Source of the DNA: Planctomycetota bacterium
Lineage (GTDB): Bacteria; Planctomycetota; B15-G4; JADJEK01
Reading direction: 5' to 3'
Assembly: GCA_016709145.1 (NCBI GenBank)
Contig: JADJEK010000002.1
Span: 248,001 to 312,000 of the forward strand
DNA: 64,000 nucleotides
The translations under genes and the position numbers were made by a program. Shown here piece after piece: positions 20,470-29,224 of this stretch (position 1 is the first letter of the stretch; each line of letters opens with the position of its first letter). Below the pieces are notes generated by a model that saw only the letters and a program-made list of their open reading frames with translations, was not told where the DNA came from and did no database searches.

Positions 20470-22020
20470 GTGGCTTCGTCGTCGACCAAGACTGCTCCTG
20501 CCGCCGCGATGCACGTCGCTCGACGCTCGTCGATCCTCGAATCACGCTTCTTGCGTCGGTACTTCGTCGGACTGGCGCGCGTCACCCAGGCGCTCGTCGA
20601 CGTGTTCGCCGTGTTCGCCGCGTGCCTGACCGCCTACGCGGTTTGGGCGCGCATGCAACCCCATACGCGCGTGCCGCCGCTCGCGGAATACCTACCGATC
20701 TTCGGCGGGATCGCCGCGATCGTTTTCTTCCTGTTCATCCAGTTCGGGATGTACCGATCGCAGAAGTCGATCCTGAACATCGAGGAGTTCAAGGGCGTCC
20801 TCAAGACCTGTGTGCTCGGGTTCCTGCTCGCCGTGGGTCTGCAGTTCGTGCTCGAGGAGTCGGCGATCGGCGGCCGCGGGGCCGCGAGTTCGCCGTTGTG
20901 GCAAGGTCTGCTCGAACTGCATGAACAGGTCGCCGTCGTGCCCGCGAACACGTACTCCCGGTTCGTCGTCCTGCTCGCGTTCGTGCTCGCCTTCGTGTTC
21001 CTGTCGATCGAGCGCTGGGTGTCGTTCAAGGGCCTGCAGTACCTGCATCTGCGCGGCATCGGCACCAGCAACATCCTGATCATCGGGACGGCGCAGCCCG
21101 CACGGATCTTGCAAAAGCGACTGTTCTTGTCGCCGCGCCTCGGGTTCAACCTGGTCGGGTTCATCGACGACGATCCCGCGATGGTCGGCCAAGCGATCGG
21201 CAAGTCGCGCGTAGTGGGGACCACGGATCGACTGGTCGAGTTGGTGCAGCGCTTCAAGGTCGGCCAAGTCCTCGTCGCGTGCGCCGACATCGACAAGGCC
21301 CGGCTCGCGCACCTGGCCGAGACGTGCCGTTCGCTCGACGTCGAGATCGCGTTCATCCCGCCGTTCGTGCTGTCCGGCGAACTCCCGCCGTTGCGGCTGT
21401 CGTCGATCGAACTCACTCCGGTGCTGACGTTTTCGCCGGTCAAGCCGGGGCCGGGATACCGCTTCGGCAAGCGACTCTGTGACGTTCTCGCTTCCGGCTT
21501 CGGCCTGCTCGTGAACCTGCCGATGTTCGTGCTGCTGCCGCTCCTGATCAAACTCGAGAGCCCGGGGCCGGCGCTGTTCCGACAGACGCGCGTCGGCAAG
21601 GACGGCAAGCCGTTCGAGATCCTGAAATTTCGCACGATGCGCGTCGACGCGCCCAAGTACGCGACGACGCCGCGTTCCGGCGACGATCCGCGGTTGACGC
21701 GACTCGGCAAGTTCCTGCGCCGCACGAGCATCGATGAACTGCCGCAGTTGCTGAACGTGCTGCGCGGCGACATGAGCATCGTCGGCCCGCGCCCCGAGAT
21801 GCCGTTCATCGTCGACAACTACGATCCGTACGTGCGCCAGCGGTTGAACGCGAAGCCCGGCATGACCGGTCTGTGGCAGATCTCGCACGCGCGCGACGAG
21901 GACATCCACGAGAACGTCGACTACGACCTCTATTACGTCCAACATCCGTCCCTCACGATGGACTTCATGGTCCTCGTGCTGACCGTGTTCTCGGTCCTGC
22001 GCGGCGTCGGCGCGCATTGA
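20470..22020 (+). CDS. Polyprenyl-phosphate sugar-1-phosphate transferase (exopolysaccharide initiation)
   Basis: About 516 residues. Predicted to load the first sugar phosphate onto undecaprenyl phosphate at the inner membrane. N-terminal membrane segments (to about residue 180) are followed by a nucleotide-binding-like domain (SNILIIGTAQPARILQKRL, FNLVGFIDDDPAMVG). The C-terminal catalytic domain has a membrane hairpin (FGLLVNLPMFVLLPLLIKLE), then SPGPALFRQTRVGKDGKPF, LKFRTMR, RTSIDELPQLLNVLRGDMS, IVGPRPEMP and PGMTGLWQISHARD. GTG at 20470 has AGAGGG six bases upstream; ATG at 20509 is the alternative. First gene of a three-gene operon with the glycosyltransferases. Confidence 0.92.
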   Translation: MASSSTKTAPAAAMHVARRSSILESRFLRRYFVGLARVTQALVDVFAVFAACLTAYAVWARMQPHTRVPPLAEYLPIFGGIAAIVFFLFIQFGMYRSQKSILNIEEFKGVLKTCVLGFLLAVGLQFVLEESAIGGRGAASSPLWQGLLELHEQVAVVPANTYSRFVVLLAFVLAFVFLSIERWVSFKGLQYLHLRGIGTSNILIIGTAQPARILQKRLFLSPRLGFNLVGFIDDDPAMVGQAIGKSRVVGTTDRLVELVQRFKVGQVLVACADIDKARLAHLAETCRSLDVEIAFIPPFVLSGELPPLRLSSIELTPVLTFSPVKPGPGYRFGKRLCDVLASGFGLLVNLPMFVLLPLLIKLESPGPALFRQTRVGKDGKPFEILKFRTMRVDAPKYATTPRSGDDPRLTRLGKFLRRTSIDELPQLLNVLRGDMSIVGPRPEMPFIVDNYDPYVRQRLNAKPGMTGLWQISHARDEDIHENVDYDLYYVQHPSLTMDFMVLVLTVFSVLRGVGAH

Positions 22021-23216
22021 TGCTCGAGGCGGGATCGACGGTGTCCAACACGACCAAACTGCGCGTCGCGCAGGTCATGGAATGCACGATCGGCGGCACA
22101 CGTCGGCACATCCGCGAGCTCACGAGCGGGCTCGCGGGGCGTGGCGTCGACGTCACCCTGTACGCATCGGCCGTGCGCGACCCGACGTTCCGTGAGGACC
22201 TCGGCGCGATCGCTGCGGCCGGAGCACGCGTCGTCGAACTGCCCATGGTGCGAGCGATCACGCCACGCCTCGATCTCGCGCAGATGTTGCGCTTGCGCGG
22301 CGCGTTCCGCGCCGAACGCTTCGACGTCGTCCACACACATTCGAGCAAGGCCGGAGCTCTCGGCCGAGTGGCGGCGTGCTTGGCGTCGCCACGACCTCGA
22401 TTGGTCCACACCCCGCACACGTTCGCGTTCAACTTCACGGCGCAGTTCTCGGCGAACAAGCGCCGGTTGTTCCTCGGCATCGAGCGCGTTCTCGGCCGTC
22501 GCACCGACGCCCTCGTGCACGTCTCGGCGTCGGAGCGCGAGGAAGGACTCGCGCTCGGCATCGTTCCTCCCGAGCGCGCGGTCGTCATCGAGAACGGCAT
22601 CGACGCGTCCGCGTACACGCGTGGTGCGCGCGATCGCGTGCGACGCGAGTGGGGCATCGGCAACGACGAGTTCGTGCTCGGCACGGTCGGGTTGTTGAAC
22701 GAGGCCAAGGGCCATGCCGACCTCATCGACGCGGCGGCGGTGCTCGCGCGACGCTTGCCACGGCTCCGAGTGATGATCGTCGGTGAAGGCGATCTGCGCG
22801 CATCGCTCGAGCGGAGGATCGCCGAGCATGGGCTCGAGTCCGTCGTGCGTTTGCTCGGGTATCGCCGCGACGTGCCCGACGTCATGGCGGCGTTCGACGC
22901 GTTCTGCCTGCCGTCGTTGTGGGAGGGCCTGCCGTACGTGGTGCTCGAAGCGCAGGCTGCCGGGCTCGCCACGATCGTGACGGACGTGAACGGCAGCCGT
23001 GACATCGTGCGCGCGGACGCGACGGGCCTGGTCACGCCGAAGGCGAATCCGAACGTGCTCGCGACGGCGATCGAGCGGCTCGTCGGCGATCGAGCGTTGC
23101 GCGATCGTCTGGCGGCGGCTGGGCGCGAACGCGTGACGTCGCACTATGCTCTCGCGCGCATGATCGACGAACACGTCGCCCTCTACGACCGCTTGGTCCG
23201 GCACCCGCGCGCATGA
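22020..23216 (+). CDS. Glycosyltransferase, GT4 family
   Basis: 398 residues. The N-terminal domain has VVHTHSSKAGALGRVAA, typical of GT4 enzymes with a GT-B fold. The C-terminal nucleotide-sugar site has GTVGLLNEAKGHADLIDAA, VMIVGEGDLR and the E-x7-E segment SLWEGLPYVVLEAQAAGL. No membrane span, so probably cytoplasmic, adding sugars to the lipid-linked intermediate. The start ATG overlaps the previous stop (TGATG), showing translational coupling, and its own end overlaps the next gene by 4 bp. Confidence 0.92.
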   Translation: MLEAGSTVSNTTKLRVAQVMECTIGGTRRHIRELTSGLAGRGVDVTLYASAVRDPTFREDLGAIAAAGARVVELPMVRAITPRLDLAQMLRLRGAFRAERFDVVHTHSSKAGALGRVAACLASPRPRLVHTPHTFAFNFTAQFSANKRRLFLGIERVLGRRTDALVHVSASEREEGLALGIVPPERAVVIENGIDASAYTRGARDRVRREWGIGNDEFVLGTVGLLNEAKGHADLIDAAAVLARRLPRLRVMIVGEGDLRASLERRIAEHGLESVVRLLGYRRDVPDVMAAFDAFCLPSLWEGLPYVVLEAQAAGLATIVTDVNGSRDIVRADATGLVTPKANPNVLATAIERLVGDRALRDRLAAAGRERVTSHYALARMIDEHVALYDRLVRHPRA

Positions 23217-24361
23217 GCCCTCCGACACCGGTTCGACCGCGGCGCGTCTTGATGGTGGTCACGACGCTCGACGTCGGCGGCGCCGAGAAACACTTGTTGT
23301 TGCTCACACAGGGGCTGTTCGAGCGCGGCGTCCACGTCGATGTCGCCTACCTCAAGGGCAACGGCACACTGGTCAGCGCGTTCGAGCGCCTCGGCGCTCG
23401 CGTGACCAAGATCGCGTTCGAGGGCAACGGACAACTGTTCGGCGCGATTCGCGGATTGGCGGCCGCGATCCGTGCGGGCCACTACGACGTCGTCCACACG
23501 CATCTGCTGAAGGCCGACGTCCTCGGTGCCGCGGCGTGCGCACTCGCGCGCCATGCGTGTCTCGTCGCGTCGAAGCACAACGAAGAACAAGTGTTGAAGA
23601 AGGCCAGCGTCGGGTTCGTGCATGGGTTCGTGTCGCGACGAGCGCGGCGCGTGATCGCGCTGTCCGATTACGTGCTCGAGTTCGTCGCGACGGCGGGGCG
23701 TTGTCCTCGGGATCGATTGCGGCGCGTCTATTACGGCCTCGATCCGCAACGCTTCGAACACGGCGATGCGGATGCGGTGCGGCGCGAGCTCGGGCTGTCC
23801 GCAACGACGCACGTCGCGCTCTGCGCGGCGCGCTTCCATCCGCAGAAGGACCACGCCACGTTGTTCCGCGCGGCGCGCCGACTGCGCGACGCCGGTCTCG
23901 ACTTCCGACTCTTGCTCGCCGGCGACGATCCGTTCTACGGACTCCGGCCGGGTTTCGAGCGACTCGCGCGGGAGTTGGGAGTCGCGGATCGCATCCTGTT
24001 CCTCGGCGTTCGCCACGACATCCCGAACTTGCTCGCGGCCGCGGATCTGTTCGTGCTGCCGTCGCTGTACGAGGGGCTCGGATTGGTGTTCCTCGAAGCG
24101 ATGTCCGCGAGCCGACCGGTCATCTCGACCGCCGCGACCGCGATCCCCGAAGTCGTCGCCCACGACGAGACCGGACTGCTCGTGCCCGTCGGCGACGACG
24201 AGGCGCTGGCAGCCGCGTGGCTGCGCTTGGCGCGCTCGTCCGAATTGCGGGCGCGATTCGGTGCGGCTGGTCGCCAGCGCGTCGAGAGGTCGTTCCTGCT
24301 TCCGCGCATGGTCGACGAAACGCTCGCCGTCTACGGCGAAGCCATGTCCAAGCCTCGCTAG
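23213..24361 (+). CDS. Glycosyltransferase, GT4 family
   Basis: 382 residues. Acceptor-side motif VTTLDVGGAEKHLLLLTQGL and VVHTHLLKADVLGAAA; donor-side motifs CAARFHPQKDHATLFRAAR, LLLAGDDPFYG and SLYEGLGLVFLEAMSASRPV with the conserved Glu pair. ATGA overlap with the preceding transferase. Together the three genes look like the start of a short surface glycan pathway; polymerase and export genes are not in the window. Donor sugar unknown. Confidence 0.92.
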   Translation: MSPPTPVRPRRVLMVVTTLDVGGAEKHLLLLTQGLFERGVHVDVAYLKGNGTLVSAFERLGARVTKIAFEGNGQLFGAIRGLAAAIRAGHYDVVHTHLLKADVLGAAACALARHACLVASKHNEEQVLKKASVGFVHGFVSRRARRVIALSDYVLEFVATAGRCPRDRLRRVYYGLDPQRFEHGDADAVRRELGLSATTHVALCAARFHPQKDHATLFRAARRLRDAGLDFRLLLAGDDPFYGLRPGFERLARELGVADRILFLGVRHDIPNLLAAADLFVLPSLYEGLGLVFLEAMSASRPVISTAATAIPEVVAHDETGLLVPVGDDEALAAAWLRLARSSELRARFGAAGRQRVERSFLLPRMVDETLAVYGEAMSKPR

Positions 24362-24638
24362 TCGTCTGTGCCGAAGCTGCCCACGGCGGCTCGGAATGCG
24401 CAGCCCGGGACGTCCGTCAGCGTCCTTGACCGAAACCGGCGAAGGCACGTCCCCGCGTACGTTCGATCGGCTCGGCGAAGGCCCAAGGTGCGCGGGTTGC
24501 CCATCCGGTCACTTCTGCGCAGGCAAGTCTCGCAACCCTGTGGCGACCACGACAGAATCGGCACACGCCGTGCGAACACCGCGGCACGCTCGCGAGAGCC
24601 CTTCGCCTCGTAGCGCCCCCCTTCGGAGAACAGCACAC

Positions 24639-26462
24639 ATGAAGTCGACGTCCGTAGTGGCACTGTGCTTCGCACTGACCGCGATCTTCCCGGCGGCTCT
24701 CGGTCTCGCTCGCACGGGTGAAGAGAGCGGCAGCAGTGCCGCCACGCAACCGGCGAAGGCCAAGGTCGTGGAACTGCGACTCGGCGGTTTCGGAGAGGAC
24801 CCCAAGCCGCAGAACCCGTTCGGTCCTTCGGCGATGAACTTCCGCGCGCGGCTCAAGATGCTGCAGCAGTTGGCAGCCGACCCGGCCGTCGCCGGAGTCG
24901 TGCTGAAGATCAACGGCTCGCCCGACTTCGCGCGCAGCCTCGACGTGCTGCATGAGATGCGGCGCGTGAAGGCGGCCGGCAAGAAGATCGCCTGCTACCT
25001 CGAACTCGTCGACCAGCGCAGTCTCGCGTTCGCATCACTCGCCGACGTCCTCGCGGTGCCGCCGTCCGGCGCCATCATGCTCGAGGGCCTTGCCGCCGAG
25101 GTGATGTACATGAAGGACCTCCTCGAGATGCTGAACGTGAAGGTCCACGTGCTGCACGTCGGCGAATTCAAGACCGCGTACGAGGAGCTGACGAAGCCGG
25201 GCATGACGGCCGAGCAGCGCAAGACGCTCGAATCGATCCTCGACGAGCAGTTCAAGCAGCTGATCGCGACCATCGCCGAGAACCGTGGCATGCAGCCGCA
25301 AGCGGTCGAGGCATTGTTCGACAAAGTCATGGTCCAACCCGACGATGCCAAGGCGGCGGGTCTGATCTCGCACGTGGCGTACGAGGACCAGTTCGACGCG
25401 CAGTGCGAACGCCTGTTCGGCGGTCCGTTCGACCTCGACAAGAAGTACGGCCGCGCGCAGGGCGAAGACATCGAGAAGATGTTGGAGAACCCGTTCGGCG
25501 TGTTCCAACTGATCGGGAAGATGATGAAGCCCCAGGAGGACAAGCTGCCGGCCGAGCCGCGCGTCGCCGTGGTCTACGCGACCGGCGCGATCTCGAGCGG
25601 CAAGTCTCAGTCGGGCTTCGACGGCGAGGTCTCGTCGATGGGCTCGGAGACGATCGTCGCGGCCCTCGAGAAGGCTCGGAACGACGACTGGGTCAAGGCC
25701 GTCGTGCTGCGCGTGAACAGCCCCGGCGGATCGGCGCTCGCGAGCGACATGATCTGGCGCGCCGTCGAACGCGTGCGCGAGAAGAAGCCGATCATCTCGT
25801 CGATGGGCAGCGTCGCGGCGTCCGGCGGGTATTGGATCTCGATGGGCTGCGACCGGATCATGGCGCAACCGTCGACGATCACGGGTTCGATCGGCGTGGT
25901 GTCGATGCTGCCCGACCTGTCCGGCGTCATGAAGCGCTTCGGCGTGAAGGTCGAAATCGTCGGCAAGGGCCCGCGCGTCAACGACCTCGCGATGATGGGC
26001 TCCGGCCCGAGCGAGTTCCTGAAGAACCTGATCACGACATCGATGCAGGACACGTATCAGGAGTTCCTGACCAAGGCCGCGACCGGGCGGAAGACGACGA
26101 AGGACGCGATCGACGCGATCGCGCGCGGTCGCGTCTGGACCGGACGTGAGGCGCTCGACCTGAACCTCGTCGATCGACTCGGCAGCTTCGAGGATGCGAT
26201 CGCGTGGGCGTGCGAACTCGGCGGCAACCTCGATCCGAAGACCACCGCGGTCGTCGAGTATCCGAACGCGCCGAACTTCCTCGAGCAGTTCCAGGACCAG
26301 ATGGAAGAGATGACGGTCGCGCAGATCGTCGTCGAACGCGGCCTGATCGAACTGGGCTTCGGCGACTTGGTCGCGGTGGCGCGCACGTGGCGCAACCCGA
26401 GCTCGACGTGGAGCAAGGACAACGTGATGGCGCTGATGCCGTTCACGGTGTCGATCCGCTGA
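24639..26462 (+). CDS. sppA: Signal peptide peptidase SppA, long (tandem-domain) form
   Basis: 607 residues, like the E. coli 67-kDa type. It degrades signal peptides left in the membrane after secretion. An N-terminal signal/anchor (MKSTSVVALCFALTAIFPAA) is followed by two related crotonase-fold halves. The general-base Lys is in GEFKTAYEELT (about residue 178) and the nucleophile Ser in GSVAASGGYWIS (about residue 395), giving the Ser-Lys dyad split between the halves. RVNSPGGSALASDMIWRAV is also conserved. GGAG lies upstream of the ATG. The 277 bp before it hold no recognisable gene. Confidence 0.93.
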   Translation: MKSTSVVALCFALTAIFPAALGLARTGEESGSSAATQPAKAKVVELRLGGFGEDPKPQNPFGPSAMNFRARLKMLQQLAADPAVAGVVLKINGSPDFARSLDVLHEMRRVKAAGKKIACYLELVDQRSLAFASLADVLAVPPSGAIMLEGLAAEVMYMKDLLEMLNVKVHVLHVGEFKTAYEELTKPGMTAEQRKTLESILDEQFKQLIATIAENRGMQPQAVEALFDKVMVQPDDAKAAGLISHVAYEDQFDAQCERLFGGPFDLDKKYGRAQGEDIEKMLENPFGVFQLIGKMMKPQEDKLPAEPRVAVVYATGAISSGKSQSGFDGEVSSMGSETIVAALEKARNDDWVKAVVLRVNSPGGSALASDMIWRAVERVREKKPIISSMGSVAASGGYWISMGCDRIMAQPSTITGSIGVVSMLPDLSGVMKRFGVKVEIVGKGPRVNDLAMMGSGPSEFLKNLITTSMQDTYQEFLTKAATGRKTTKDAIDAIARGRVWTGREALDLNLVDRLGSFEDAIAWACELGGNLDPKTTAVVEYPNAPNFLEQFQDQMEEMTVAQIVVERGLIELGFGDLVAVARTWRNPSSTWSKDNVMALMPFTVSIR

Positions 26463-26501
26463 AGGACGCGGGCTCCGGAGTTCCGGACCCGTTCGAAACG
26501 A

Positions 26502-26545
26502 AACGGCCCGCGCCGGACGCACGTCCTGCGCGGGCCGTTCTCATG
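26502..26545. terminator. Bidirectional terminator between convergent genes
   Basis: AACGGCCCGCGC (26502-26513) pairs perfectly with GCGCGGGCCGTT (26528-26539). On the minus strand the stem is followed by TCGTTTCG, so it may serve the helicase better than sppA. Confidence 0.65.
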
Positions 26546-26555
26546 GGACCCGGCC

Positions 26556-28547
26556 TCAGCCCAGTTCGAGCTGACGCTTCGCGTCGACGACGTCGCGGTT
26601 CACGAGCAGCAGCGCTTCGTCAAGTTTGTCCGTCAACGGTTGGCGACCGCGCACGGCCTTCTTGATCTGGCGGATCAACTGGATCACGAGGCGGAACACG
26701 CGCACGACGTCGCCCTGCGACGACGACGTGTATTGGCCGAGGTCCTCGAACGACGCGCCCGTGGCGAACGCGTGCGCGACCGACGCGATCAGCCAATTGG
26801 GTGGCCGGACCGTCGGGCCGATCTGGCGATCGAGTTCGGCCTGGATCAGGCGACCGACCACGCGCTCGACATCGGCGCGCGTTTCGCGCAGCAATTGGCG
26901 CGGAGGACGGCGGTACTGGTCGCCGCGGCGTTCCTCGAACACGAGGCTCGCGAGGACGACGACGAGTTCGACGGCGCTCATCCAATCGAACAGCCCGGAG
27001 TCGAGCAGCTCGGTGACCGGCAACTCGAAGCCGTTGATCAGCGCCGCGAGCTTGCCCTTCTCCTTCAGCTCGCGCTCGCCTTCGATGTATTCGAACGTGC
27101 GCAGCAGATCGAGCCGCGTCGCGATCGCGTGCTCCTGCTTCTTGCGGTTCTTCTCCCGCTTCTTCGCGGGCATGCGGATCCACTGGAAGTTGTTGAACGA
27201 CTGCTCCCACGCTTCGAAGATCTTCGGCCCGAGCGTTCGATGCAGGTTGAGCAGCGTCGAATAGGACAGGTTGAAGCGACTGCGGATCGGCTCGACTTGG
27301 CCGAAGATCACGCGTCGCACTTCTTCGAGGTCGAGACGGTCGTCGTCGATGATGCTGTAGACGAGGCCTTCGTCGTCGATGCCTTGGCGACCCGCGCGGC
27401 CCGCCATCTGTTGGTACTCGCGCGCCTTGATCGTGTCGAACCCGGTGCCGTCGAACTTGCGCAGCGCCGAGAACACGACCGCGCGCGCGGGCATGTTGAT
27501 GCCGAGCGCGAACGTCTCGGTCGTGAACAGCAACTTCAAGAGCCCGCGCGTGAACAGGCGCTCGACCAGTTCCTTGTGCAGCGGCAGCAGGCCGGCGTGG
27601 TGGAAGCCGACCCCTTCGAGCGCGAGGGCCCGCAGTTCCGCCTGCGTTCCGTCGGGAGCGATCTGGAACATCGCGCAGATGTCGTCGAACTCGCGCGCCA
27701 TGTCGCGTTGCTCGTCGGGCGCGAGCAACCCGCGTTTCTTGTTCTCACGCGCGCGCGCTTCGCATTCACGGCGCGAGAAGCAGAAGAACAGCGCCGGCTT
27801 CGAGTCGTTCTGTTCGAGCAAGTCGATGACGTCGAACTTGGGTCCGCGGCCGCGATTGCGCTGCAGGCGCGGGAACTTCTTCACGTCCTCGGCGCGGCGC
27901 GGGCCGATGCCGGGCATGAACAAGTAGTGCTTGAGCGGCACCGGGCGATGATCGTGACGGATCACCTGGACTTCGGTGCCGCGCGCACGCGCGATCCACT
28001 CGCCGAACTGCGTGAGGTTCGACACCGTCGCCGACAGGCAGATGAAGCGGATGTGGGGCGGCGCGAAGATGATGGACTCTTCCCAGACCGTGCCGCGGTC
28101 GAGGTCGTCCATGTAGTGAATCTCGTCGAACACGACGTACTCGACGTCGTCGAGGTCCCGCGGCGCTTCGAAGATCGTGTTGCGGAAGATCTCCGTCGTC
28201 ATGATCAGCAACGGAGCTTCGGGGCGGATCGTGACGTCGCCGGTCATGATCCCGACTTCGATCTCGGGCCGCGCTTTGAAGTCGCGATACTTCTGGTTCG
28301 AGAGGGCCTTGATCGGCGCCGTGTAGATCGCGCGCCTGCCCTTCGACAGTGTTTCCTCGATCGCGTACTCGGCGACGAGGGTCTTTCCCGCTCCGGTCGG
28401 CGCCGACAACAGGACCGAGCGACCGGCCTCGATCGCGGTCAGTGCTTCGAGTTGGAACGGGTTGAGCGTGTAGCCGCGAAAGCGCCGCGCGAGGGGCGGG
28501 GTCGCGTCTTTCGGGGTCCGTGAGGGTGGGCTGTCGTCCTGGGGCAA
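26556..28547 (-). CDS. Ski2-like superfamily 2 DEVH-box helicase
   Basis: 663 residues. Helicase motifs in order: Q-type NPFQLEAL, Walker A APTGAGKT (residues 49-56), TAPIKALSNQKYRDF (Ia), DEIH box (141-144), LSATVSN (III), GVGFHHAGLLPLHKELVE, TTETFALGINMPAR (V) and QQMAGRAGRQG (VI). The C-terminal region (KREKNRKKQEHAIATRLDLL onward) is helical, resembling a shortened DSHCT domain. Ski2/Mtr4-type helicases unwind RNA for decay; bacterial HelY relatives are little studied. The full-length eukaryotic arch domain is absent. Transcribed alone. Confidence 0.88.
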   Translation of the reverse strand: MPQDDSPPSRTPKDATPPLARRFRGYTLNPFQLEALTAIEAGRSVLLSAPTGAGKTLVAEYAIEETLSKGRRAIYTAPIKALSNQKYRDFKARPEIEVGIMTGDVTIRPEAPLLIMTTEIFRNTIFEAPRDLDDVEYVVFDEIHYMDDLDRGTVWEESIIFAPPHIRFICLSATVSNLTQFGEWIARARGTEVQVIRHDHRPVPLKHYLFMPGIGPRRAEDVKKFPRLQRNRGRGPKFDVIDLLEQNDSKPALFFCFSRRECEARARENKKRGLLAPDEQRDMAREFDDICAMFQIAPDGTQAELRALALEGVGFHHAGLLPLHKELVERLFTRGLLKLLFTTETFALGINMPARAVVFSALRKFDGTGFDTIKAREYQQMAGRAGRQGIDDEGLVYSIIDDDRLDLEEVRRVIFGQVEPIRSRFNLSYSTLLNLHRTLGPKIFEAWEQSFNNFQWIRMPAKKREKNRKKQEHAIATRLDLLRTFEYIEGERELKEKGKLAALINGFELPVTELLDSGLFDWMSAVELVVVLASLVFEERRGDQYRRPPRQLLRETRADVERVVGRLIQAELDRQIGPTVRPPNWLIASVAHAFATGASFEDLGQYTSSSQGDVVRVFRLVIQLIRQIKKAVRGRQPLTDKLDEALLLVNRDVVDAKRQLELG

Positions 28548-28813
28548 GATTCACCGAGTCGTCGAAGTCGGCATGATTCAGTGCGGCGCGCCGTGATTCA
28601 AGCCGCGGCACGGGTTCACGCGAAGAACGCACGATTCACCGGGGCGCGGGTGGCGGCGAAGCGAACTTCGACGCGCGACTTCTGGAGCGCCCTGTTGAGA
28701 GTCGAGCGCTGTGGCGCTTGAATCTGGACCCTGGACCGGGTCGCGGGGCGTCCCGGACGTTCCATTCCAATCCTTTTCATCCCCGACTCACCACCTACGG
28801 GAGAAGTCGAATC

Positions 28814-29080
28814 ATGGACAAGCCGACGGGCGGCACGCTGGAGAAGCTCGGTCGACGTTTGAACTCGGTCAAGGTCATCGTCGACCTGTTCGGACACGAG
28901 CTCGACGTGAACAAGGCCGATCGCAACATCACGCTCGAGCGTGAGCGTCTCGACGCGATCGTCACGACGCTCGAGATGTACATCGAGGACTGCGAAGCGC
29001 TGATGCGCGGCGCGGGTACCGACGATCGCCGCGTGATCGAAGCCTCGCGGCCGGCGGGTGCGACGACGCGGGTTCCGTGA
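28814..29080 (+). CDS. Small conserved-looking protein of unknown function
   Basis: 88 residues: MDKPTGGTLEKLGRRLNSVK, then a predicted helical region (VIVDLFGHELDVNKADRNIT, LERERLDAIVTTLEMYIEDC). Charged, soluble, no signal peptide and no recognised family. GGGAG is nine bases before the ATG, and composition resembles neighbouring real genes, so I accept it. The frame continues upstream of the ATG but without a ribosome site. The 266 bp before it contain nothing else recognisable. Confidence 0.6.
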   Translation: MDKPTGGTLEKLGRRLNSVKVIVDLFGHELDVNKADRNITLERERLDAIVTTLEMYIEDCEALMRGAGTDDRRVIEASRPAGATTRVP

Positions 29081-29109
29081 ACGGAACCGGTTCGCGTGCG
29101 TGAACGCGG

Positions 29110-29144
29110 CCCTCCGGCACGGACGATTCGTCCGGGTCGGAGGG
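29110..29144 (+). terminator. Terminator-like hairpin after the 88-residue gene
   Basis: CCCTCCG (29110-29116) pairs with CGGAGGG (29138-29144), and inner bases GGACGA/TCGTCC extend the stem. No strong T-run follows, so function is uncertain. Confidence 0.4.
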
Positions 29145-29224
29145 TCGCTTCGATGATCGGTCGATCCGGAGCGAGCGAGAGCGTTCGCCGCCTCCGATGA
29201 ATGAACTGTGACGACGGGACGGCG

